Part shown: positions 7,413 to 11,164 of the stretch, piece after piece
How positions within the stretch are numbered: the first letter of the stretch is position 1
Layout of the letters: each line of letters begins with the position of its first letter
The notes under the pieces: generated by a model
Database searches by the model: none
Told to the model about the DNA's origin: nothing
The model's input: only the letters and a program-made list of their open reading frames with translations
Program-made: the position numbers and the translations under genes
DNA from: Candidatus Onthocola stercoravium
GTDB taxonomy: Bacteria > Bacillota_I > Bacilli_A > RF39 > UBA660
Assembly: GCA_018711775.1 (NCBI GenBank)
Contig: DVHV01000065.1
Span: 1-11,164 of the forward strand
Direction: 5' to 3'
Length of the DNA: 11,164 nucleotides

Positions 7413-7464
7413 GACACCACTATTTTCCCTTTATGACATAAGGAATAAAAGGATTTGTGGTGTC
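7413..7464. repeat. Spaced inverted repeat GACACCAC/GTGGTGTC
   Basis: The arms at 7413-7420 and 7457-7464 are exact complements separated by 36 bases. The spacer adds partial pairing: CCTTTAT (7428-7434) against ATAAAAGG (7445-7452) with one bulge, or against ATAAGG (7438-7443). These are the most GC-rich arms in the intergenic region and a plausible relaxase recognition hairpin. Confidence 0.8.
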
Positions 7465-7481
7465 GTTCTTCTTATGCCCAT

Positions 7482-7502
7482 TAAAAATATGCAATATTTT
7501 TA
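7482..7502. repeat. AT-rich hairpin, 9-bp arms
   Basis: TAAAAATAT and ATATTTTTA are perfect complements around the 3-base loop GCA. It lies between the spaced repeat and the right outer arm. The AT-rich nature would ease strand opening, which fits an oriT, but in this base composition part of the match could be chance. Confidence 0.7.
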
Positions 7503-7529
7503 TTAAAAAAAATACCTTAAAAAAGTAGA

Positions 7530-7544
7530 AAGTGGCTACCCATA
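7530..7544 (+). repeat. Right arm of outer 15-bp inverted repeat
   Basis: AAGTGGCTACCCATA, complement of 7355-7369. It ends 8 bases before the AAAGGAG ribosome binding site of the ribbon-helix-helix gene. A protein bound here, or pairing of the leader RNA with the left arm, could affect expression of the mobilization genes. Confidence 0.9.
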
Positions 7545-7567
7545 AATTAAAGAAAGGAGTTTGTAAA

Positions 7568-7780
7568 ATGGTAAAAGGTTTAGTTAGAACTACATTAAGA
7601 ATTGATAATAATTTAAAAACTAGAATAGAACTTTTATCAATTAAGAATAATTTAAGTTTCAATAAAATGCTAACTTATCTAATAGAACTTGGCTATAATT
7701 CTTACATAGAAAAGTTTGATAAATATTATGAAATGCAAAATAAAAAAATTGAAAGAGAGGAAGAAGATGAACAAGACTAG
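7568..7780 (+). CDS. Ribbon-helix-helix DNA-binding protein
   Basis: A 70-residue protein with an Arc/CopG/MetJ-type ribbon-helix-helix fold. A beta strand RTTLRID (residues 7-13) would insert in the major groove as a dimer. A first helix follows (about 14-27, NLKTRIELLSIKNN), then the turn LSFNK and a second helix to about 45. The C-terminal tail is highly charged and ends acidic (EREEEDEQD). It is probably the first gene of the mobilization operon, acting as a repressor or as a relaxosome accessory that binds the inverted repeats just upstream. ATG 7568 is chosen because AAAGGAG at 7553-7559 is 8 bases upstream. A longer GTG reading from 7532 would run through this site and the inverted repeat. 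The next gene overlaps it by 14 bases. Confidence 0.82.
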   Translation: MVKGLVRTTLRIDNNLKTRIELLSIKNNLSFNKMLTYLIELGYNSYIEKFDKYYEMQNKKIEREEEDEQD

Positions 7781-8231
7781 AATTTATACTGATGAAGAAA
7801 TAAAAGTTTTATTAAGTAATCCTAATGTTGTTAGAATTAGAAATAAAAGTCAGATACTTTATAAAAATAGTTTTAAACTTTGGGCTGTTAAAGAAAAATT
7901 ATCTCATGGCGAAAAGACTGCAAAAGAAATATTTACTGAAGGTAAGTTTGATGTAAATATGTTAGATGATAGAACTCCACAAAAAAGGTTAAACTCATGG
8001 ATGAAGAAATATAAAATATTTGGAGAAGATTATTTTTCTGATTCTAAATCTCATTATCAAACAAAAGGAACAATTTTTGATAAAGATAAAGCAGAACATA
8101 ACTTTGTAAATTATGTTAGAAAAGCAGTACATAATCCAAAGTTTGTAGCATTCATAATTGATAGAGATGAAAAAAATAATCTTCGTATAACTAATTTAGT
8201 GAGTATTGAAGATGAAAAAACTAACAGTTAG
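7767..8231 (+). CDS. Helix-turn-helix-like protein of the mobilization operon
   Basis: This 154-residue basic protein has a central segment (about residues 33-88: YKNSFKLWAVKEKLSHGEKTAKEIFTEG, then DDRTPQKRLNSWMKKYKIFGEDYF) that resembles the DNA-binding helix-turn-helix of IS3-type OrfA transposition proteins (S-F-K-x3-V at the start, later R-x-x-x-W-x-x-K-Y-x-x-x-G). No catalytic OrfB follows, so it is not a working insertion sequence. It more likely serves as a DNA-binding accessory of the relaxosome or a regulator. Residues 100-150 form a separate domain that I do not recognise. The start ATG 7767 has AGAGG at 7756-7760 six bases upstream. An in-frame ATG at 7716 lies well inside the preceding gene and lacks such a site. 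Its end overlaps the next gene by 20 bases. Confidence 0.7.
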   Translation: MNKTRIYTDEEIKVLLSNPNVVRIRNKSQILYKNSFKLWAVKEKLSHGEKTAKEIFTEGKFDVNMLDDRTPQKRLNSWMKKYKIFGEDYFSDSKSHYQTKGTIFDKDKAEHNFVNYVRKAVHNPKFVAFIIDRDEKNNLRITNLVSIEDEKTNS

Positions 8232-8541
8232 ATTAGAAGATTATATTTATGATAGACTTTATCTTGTAGCAAATGATAATACCACATCAGTAAATAAAGT
8301 TGTTGCATCTATTTTAGAAAAATATATTAACGAGCCAAGAGAAATTAATTATTTAAAAGAAATAGATGAAAAATTAAAGAATATAGATGATAAGTTAGAA
8401 AAAATTTCTAAAAGACAATATAAGCATTTTAAATTATCTCAACAACACTTTGCTAACTTTGGCTACTTATCAAATGCTGATATAAAAGAAGATAAATGTC
8501 TTAATGAAATATTAAATAGTAAGGACTCTTTCAATGAGTAA
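8212..8541 (+). CDS. MobC-like relaxosome accessory protein (ribbon-helix-helix plus coiled coil)
   Basis: This 109-residue protein opens with a ribbon-helix-helix unit: strand KKLTVRLED (2-10), helix YIYDRLYLVANDN (11-23), turn TTSVNK and helix VVASILEKYI (30-39). A coiled coil follows with a perfect heptad of L48, I51, L55, I58, L62 and I65, for dimerisation. The remainder (about 70-109) is polar. Small DNA-binding proteins of this design directly upstream of a relaxase commonly bind oriT and help the relaxase load (MobC-type role), and I infer that here. ATG 8212 is preferred; TTG 8206 is in frame two codons earlier. Both lie within the preceding gene, with no strong ribosome binding site, so translation is probably coupled. 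The relaxase start overlaps its end by 8 bases. Confidence 0.75.
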   Translation: MKKLTVRLEDYIYDRLYLVANDNTTSVNKVVASILEKYINEPREINYLKEIDEKLKNIDDKLEKISKRQYKHFKLSQQHFANFGYLSNADIKEDKCLNEILNSKDSFNE

Positions 8542-9898
8542 AAAAAGTCCTAATGTTGTATTTAAAAGTAGATACAGTCTAGCACTTACTTGTAGAGATA
8601 ATAAAAACAAATCATTAAATTATAAAGAAGAAAGATTAAAAGATGTTGATGACATGATTGATTATTATTCTGATGAAAAGAAAAAAACAGTCGGAATGTT
8701 TGAATATTATATGGGGCATACAAGAAAAGAAAAATATAATCTTGTAATGGAAGATGGATCTTATGCTACTAAACAAGATATAGCAAAAATTAAAACTAAT
8801 TATAAAAAATATATTGAAAACTCAAATCTTTGGAAAGGTATTTTAAGTTTTAAAAGAGAATATCTTGATGAAAATATAGATATAAAAACATTAGAACAAA
8901 AGATAGCTAAAGAGGTAATGCCTCAATTTCTAAAGTATTGTGGTTTTAAAGATATAAAAGATATGAGTTTTGTTTTTGCAGTACATACTAATAGAAAACA
9001 CCAGCCACATATTCATTTTGCTTTTATTGAAAAAAAACCAAATTACTTATATTGCGATAATAAAGTTAATTATAGAAGAAAAGGAAAAATTAGTCTTGAT
9101 GAGCAAAGGTACTTAAAAAGATTAGTGGAACTTGCTATTGAAAGAGAAAAATATTATACCCCATTACTCAAGAAGACTAATGAAGATATTGATTATTTAA
9201 AATCATATTTTAATCCAAATGAAAAGAATTTTGCATTAAGAAATGTAAGTGAGATTTATGTTGAAGAAGATATTTTAAAACTAGGCGAGTTAATAAGGAA
9301 ATATCGAGAGCAAAATAGTCAAACATCTAAAAAAGTAAAATATAACTCCATTAAAGATAATGAACTAGGTAAAGAAATCAAATCTTTGACTAAAAGAATT
9401 AAATCATATCTTTTTAATGATGAAACATCTATTTTATATGCTAGTAGGAAAGATATAAAAAAAGATTTAGAAAAACTTAATGATTATTTTGATACGTTAA
9501 ATAAAAATAATAATATTAAAGAATTAGTAGCAGATAATAGTATTGTTAATAAAAAAGAAGAATATATTGATAACTATATTTATAATTCAATAGTAAATCA
9601 TGCCTTATATAAATATAACCATATTTCTATGTATGTAAAAAATAAGAATAATGCTGATAAAATCACTATTGATGATTTAATACAAGAAGTTGCTTATCAA
9701 AATAGTAAACGAAATAAATTTAATGATAAGCAAAGAAGAAAGCAAGTATTAGATAATTATTTTAAAGGCGATAGTTATATTTCTAAATTTCCTAGTAAGC
9801 ATAAAATAGAAAAAGCCATTAAGAACATTAATTATGAAATGGAAAAAGCATCACAAGAATTTAGTAAGTTATTCAATTATGATGATAAAACTAAATAA
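8534..9898 (+). CDS. MobP-type relaxase
   Basis: A 454-residue relaxase that should nick oriT and pilot the transferred strand. The metal-binding histidine motif is HTNRKHQPHIHFAF at residues 151-164: H151 with H159-x-H161 in the H-x7-H-x-H layout, plus an extra H156. The block NSNLWKGILSFKREYL (96-111) matches the LW.D.ISF...WL signature I associate with MobP2-type relaxases of Firmicutes. The N-terminus (SPNVVFKSRYSL, then DDMIDYYSDEKK at 39-50) offers Y44 or Y45 as the likely catalytic tyrosine, corresponding to the YIDR-type tyrosine; this is inferred. The rest (about 200-454) is Lys, Asn and Asp rich and helical, with no helicase or primase domain. AAGGA at 8521-8525 is 8 bases before ATG. 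It is the last gene of the operon, and I see no terminator after it. Confidence 0.85.
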   Translation: MSKKSPNVVFKSRYSLALTCRDNKNKSLNYKEERLKDVDDMIDYYSDEKKKTVGMFEYYMGHTRKEKYNLVMEDGSYATKQDIAKIKTNYKKYIENSNLWKGILSFKREYLDENIDIKTLEQKIAKEVMPQFLKYCGFKDIKDMSFVFAVHTNRKHQPHIHFAFIEKKPNYLYCDNKVNYRRKGKISLDEQRYLKRLVELAIEREKYYTPLLKKTNEDIDYLKSYFNPNEKNFALRNVSEIYVEEDILKLGELIRKYREQNSQTSKKVKYNSIKDNELGKEIKSLTKRIKSYLFNDETSILYASRKDIKKDLEKLNDYFDTLNKNNNIKELVADNSIVNKKEEYIDNYIYNSIVNHALYKYNHISMYVKNKNNADKITIDDLIQEVAYQNSKRNKFNDKQRRKQVLDNYFKGDSYISKFPSKHKIEKAIKNINYEMEKASQEFSKLFNYDDKTK

Positions 9899-9911
9899 CC
9901 TATGGTATAAT
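9882..9911 (+). promoter_or_regulatory. Extended -10 promoter for the CPBP gene
   Basis: A perfect TATAAT at 9906-9911 is preceded by TG at 9903-9904, giving TGGTATAAT, an extended -10. ATGATA at 9882-9887, 18 bases upstream, is a 4/6 match to the -35. Transcription would start near 9918, leaving a leader of about 35 bases before ATG 9953. The -35 lies inside the relaxase 3' end. Confidence 0.72.
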
Positions 9912-9929
9912 ATTATCAGACAGATAAAT

Positions 9930-9947
9930 AGTAATTTGAAAGTGAGA
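9930..9947 (+). repeat. Leader repeat, copy 1
   Basis: AGTAATTTGAAAGTGAGA ends a few bases before ATG 9953 and contains the ribosome binding site AAAGTGAG (9939-9946). Its last 15 bases recur exactly at 10663-10677, and its first 12 recur at 10896-10907. Confidence 0.85.
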
Positions 9948-9952
9948 TAGTT

Positions 9953-10657
9953 ATGAAAAAAATATTTGAAAAGCACGAAACATTATTTTGTATATTGTTA
10001 ATAGTATTCTATATAATAGTAAATTCATATTGCATACAAAATTTTGGAATAGAAGATTATAGAAGTACAATCATAAATACAATATTTTCGTTAGTGTTAA
10101 TTTTTGTGATAGTAAAACTAAAAAGAGTTTCTTATTATGGACTAGCAAAAGTAAGCAATTTAAAAAGATATTTATATTTTATACCATTATTATTGATTAT
10201 ATCAGTTAATCTATGGAATGGTATTAACATCAATAATACACCAAACGAAATAATATTTTATATTTTAACAATGATTAATGTTGGCTTTTTAGAAGAAGTT
10301 ATCTTTAGAGGTTTTTTATTTAAAATGATGGAAAAAGACAATGTTAACAGAGCGATAATTATAAGTGCCTTTACTTTTGGTATAGGTCATATTATTAATT
10401 TGTTAAATGGTGCGAATTTAATTCCAACTTTAATGCAAGTATGTTATGCAATTTCAGTAGGGTATTTATTTGTTATAATATTTTATAAAAGTAAATCTCT
10501 TATTCCTTGTATCATAACTCATTGTTTAGTAAATTCGCTTTCTATATTTAATGTTGAAAACACTATATCATTATATGTAGCACCTATATTTTTAACAATA
10601 GTACCATTAGTTTATGCAATTTATATAAATAAAAGCATAAAAAAACAAGACATATAA
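9953..10657 (+). CDS. CPBP family glutamic-type intramembrane protease
   Basis: A 234-residue multi-pass membrane protein with about seven hydrophobic segments and the three CPBP (Abi/Rce1-like) motifs. These are EEVIFRG with E114, E115 and R119; FGIGH with F142 and H146; and HCLVN with H190 and N194. All catalytic-site positions are present, so it should be an active protease cutting within or near the membrane. In Firmicutes, such enzymes serve in bacteriocin self-immunity or maturation, peptide export or regulatory proteolysis; the sequence does not say which. It has its own promoter and the site AAAGTGAG upstream of ATG 9953. The following small glycine-zipper gene begins 27 bases after its stop and shares the same leader, so the two may work as a pair. 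Its position outside the transfer operon suggests cargo or flanking DNA. Confidence 0.93.
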   Translation: MKKIFEKHETLFCILLIVFYIIVNSYCIQNFGIEDYRSTIINTIFSLVLIFVIVKLKRVSYYGLAKVSNLKRYLYFIPLLLIISVNLWNGININNTPNEIIFYILTMINVGFLEEVIFRGFLFKMMEKDNVNRAIIISAFTFGIGHIINLLNGANLIPTLMQVCYAISVGYLFVIIFYKSKSLIPCIITHCLVNSLSIFNVENTISLYVAPIFLTIVPLVYAIYINKSIKKQDI

Positions 10658-10662
10658 ATTAC

Positions 10663-10677
10663 AATTTGAAAGTGAGA
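10663..10677 (+). repeat. Leader repeat, copy 2
   Basis: AATTTGAAAGTGAGA is identical over 15 bases to 9933-9947 and again carries the AAAGTGAG ribosome binding site, 7 bases before ATG 10685. It may reflect duplication of a 5' leader together with gene acquisition, or a shared regulatory element. Confidence 0.85.
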
Positions 10678-10684
10678 AAAAATC

Positions 10685-10900
10685 ATGAAAAACAAAAAAG
10701 TCAACAAACAAGATATTAAAGATGAAACAAAAACATATATGTTAGAAGGAATGTCAATTGGAATGTGCATTGGAACATCATTAGGAGTGATTATAGGAGT
10801 GTTCGCCGATAATATCCCTATATGTATATGTTTTGGAATAAGTATAGGTTTATGTGTTGGTTTAGGAATAGGATCTTTAATTAAAAAAGATAAGCAGTAA
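10685..10900 (+). CDS. Small glycine-zipper membrane protein
   Basis: A 71-residue protein with a charged, Lys-rich N-terminus (1-17), two hydrophobic glycine-patterned helices (about 22-41 and 46-66) and a basic tail (KKDKQ). The helices are internal repeats of one another: GMSIGMCIGTSLG (22-34) and GISIGLCVGLGIG (51-63), both with Gly every fourth residue, as in glycine zippers that pack in membranes. The family is common in Firmicutes as a small uncharacterised membrane protein; I know of no settled function. Proximity to the CPBP protease and a shared leader suggest it could be that enzyme's substrate or partner, but this is inference. Bacteriocin-like peptides can look similar, but no leader with a double-glycine cut site is evident. 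Confidence 0.82.
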   Translation: MKNKKVNKQDIKDETKTYMLEGMSIGMCIGTSLGVIIGVFADNIPICICFGISIGLCVGLGIGSLIKKDKQ

Positions 10901-10907
10901 TTTGAAA
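10896..10907 (+). repeat. Leader repeat, copy 3 (partial)
   Basis: AGTAATTTGAAA matches 9930-9941 over 12 bases. It overlaps the stop codon of the glycine-zipper gene and lies before the acetyltransferase start. Here the following bases diverge and a separate AAAGGA (10914-10919) serves as the ribosome binding site. Confidence 0.6.
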
Positions 10908-10928
10908 TTATAAAAAGGAATGATAAGA

Positions 10929-11164
10929 TTGAAAACAGAAAAAGAAAAAATGATTTCTGGAGAAAAATACAATCCTGCTAATCCTAAACTTGTTTTTGAA
11001 CGAGCACGAGCAAATAGAATATGTAATAAGTATAATAAAAGGAATTTTAATGAGATAAATATGAGATCACGATTAATGAGAAAATTAATAAACACTAGTG
11101 GAATATTTTGGATTAAACCACCATTTTTTTGTGATTATGGATATAATATTTTTATTGAAAAAAA
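10929..11164 (+). CDS. Maltose/galactoside O-acetyltransferase, 5' part (cut by window end)
   Basis: The first 78 codons of a LacA/Maa/NodL-type sugar O-acetyltransferase, which transfers acetyl from acetyl-CoA to a sugar hydroxyl. The visible part matches the conserved N-terminal cap: KTEKEKMISGEKYNPANPKL (close to TEKEKMIAGELY of the E. coli maltose enzyme), then ERARANRICNKYN, and finally IKPPFFCDYGYNIFIE, which leads into the left-handed beta helix. The hexapeptide repeats and the catalytic His lie beyond the window. TTG 10929 is the start: AAAGGA (10914-10919) is 9 bases upstream, and the extra residues MKTEKEK match the family. ATG 10950 would cut off conserved sequence. An ATG at 10920 stops after one codon. 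This is usually a chromosomal housekeeping-type gene, so the element boundary may lie between the relaxase and here. Confidence 0.93.
   Translation, partial: MKTEKEKMISGEKYNPANPKLVFERARANRICNKYNKRNFNEINMRSRLMRKLINTSGIFWIKPPFFCDYGYNIFIEK

Larger units (their letters stand above)
7355..7544. other. Candidate oriT: nested inverted repeats upstream of the mobilization genes
   Basis: This stretch has no gene but is densely structured. A perfect 15-bp inverted repeat frames it (TATGGGTAGCCACTT 7355-7369; AAGTGGCTACCCATA 7530-7544). With one bulge the arms extend towards each other to 7375 and 7524. Inside are a 20-bp palindrome (7388-7407), an 8-bp spaced pair GACACCAC/GTGGTGTC (7413-7420, 7457-7464), and a hairpin with 9-bp arms (7482-7502). 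Such nested repeats just ahead of the accessory and relaxase genes are typical of transfer origins, where relaxosome proteins bind and the relaxase nicks. The nick site cannot be assigned by eye. The alternative, not exclusive, is an operator and leader region controlling the mobilization operon. Confidence 0.6.

Noticed and set aside
7532..7567. N-terminal extension of the ribbon-helix-helix gene from GTG 7532
   Set aside because: The extension would encode the inverted-repeat arm and the AAAGGAG site. ATG 7568 has ideal spacing and fits the fold length.
7331..7567. CRISPR array or tRNA gene in the intergenic region
   Set aside because: The repeats are inverted and of different types rather than regularly spaced direct repeats, and no cloverleaf could be drawn.
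7420..7662. Reverse-strand reading frame over the intergenic repeat region
   Set aside because: It crosses the inverted repeats and the start of the ribbon-helix-helix gene, and its product is low-complexity Leu/Phe-rich sequence with no family match.
7767..8231. Complete IS3 insertion sequence
   Set aside because: Only an OrfA-like DNA-binding segment is present; there is no integrase-core OrfB, no terminal inverted repeats and no target duplication.
10877..11095. Reverse-strand reading frame opposite the acetyltransferase start
   Set aside because: The forward strand clearly encodes the conserved N-terminus of a LacA/Maa-type enzyme.

Overview
The window is a very AT-rich, low-GC Gram-positive (Firmicutes-type) sequence that reads as part of an integrative or conjugative element. 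Every complete gene is on the + strand. The genes are tightly packed, with AAGGAGG/AAAGGAG ribosome binding sites and occasional TTG starts. TGA is used as a stop (for example the ATGA junction at 6155-6158), so the genetic code is standard. The T4SS gene order matches the Tn1549/CTn-like conjugation modules of gut Firmicutes. The exact host cannot be named from the sequence.

Region 1 (1-1650) carries an SSB-like OB-fold protein followed by two tightly packed genes I do not recognise. One is strikingly acidic (net charge about -32 in 168 residues). The block is closed by a strong intrinsic terminator at 1606-1647.

Region 2 (1662-7330) is a compact conjugation operon. It runs: a small two-helix membrane protein in the VirB2/Maff2 position, a polytopic VirB6/TrbL-like channel protein, a PrgI-family (VirB3-like) protein, the VirB4 ATPase with intact Walker motifs, a 60-residue unknown protein, and a membrane-anchored M23 peptidase with all zinc ligands (the wall-opening VirB1-like role). 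Several genes overlap by 1 to 20 bases. An intrinsic terminator at 7292-7330 ends it. No VirD4 coupling protein, integrase or replication gene is in the window.

Region 3 (7331-7567) has no gene. It holds a nested set of inverted repeats: an outer 15-bp perfect pair about 160 bp apart, enclosing a 20-bp palindrome, an 8-bp spaced pair and a 9-bp-arm hairpin. It sits directly upstream of the mobilization genes and is the best candidate for the transfer origin (oriT) and for relaxosome or repressor binding.

Region 4 (7568-9898) is the mobilization operon. It encodes a ribbon-helix-helix protein, a helix-turn-helix protein with an IS3-OrfA-like look, a second ribbon-helix-helix protein with a perfect heptad coiled coil (MobC-like accessory), and a MobP-type relaxase with the H-x7-H-x-H metal motif.

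Region 5 (9899-11164) has its own extended -10 promoter and looks like cargo or flanking DNA. It holds a CPBP-family intramembrane protease, a 71-residue glycine-zipper membrane protein with an internal duplication, and the start of a maltose/galactoside O-acetyltransferase cut by the window end. These genes share a repeated leader sequence just before each start. Together the window gives the DNA-processing side (SSB, oriT candidate, relaxosome), the envelope-spanning channel, and a small cargo set.
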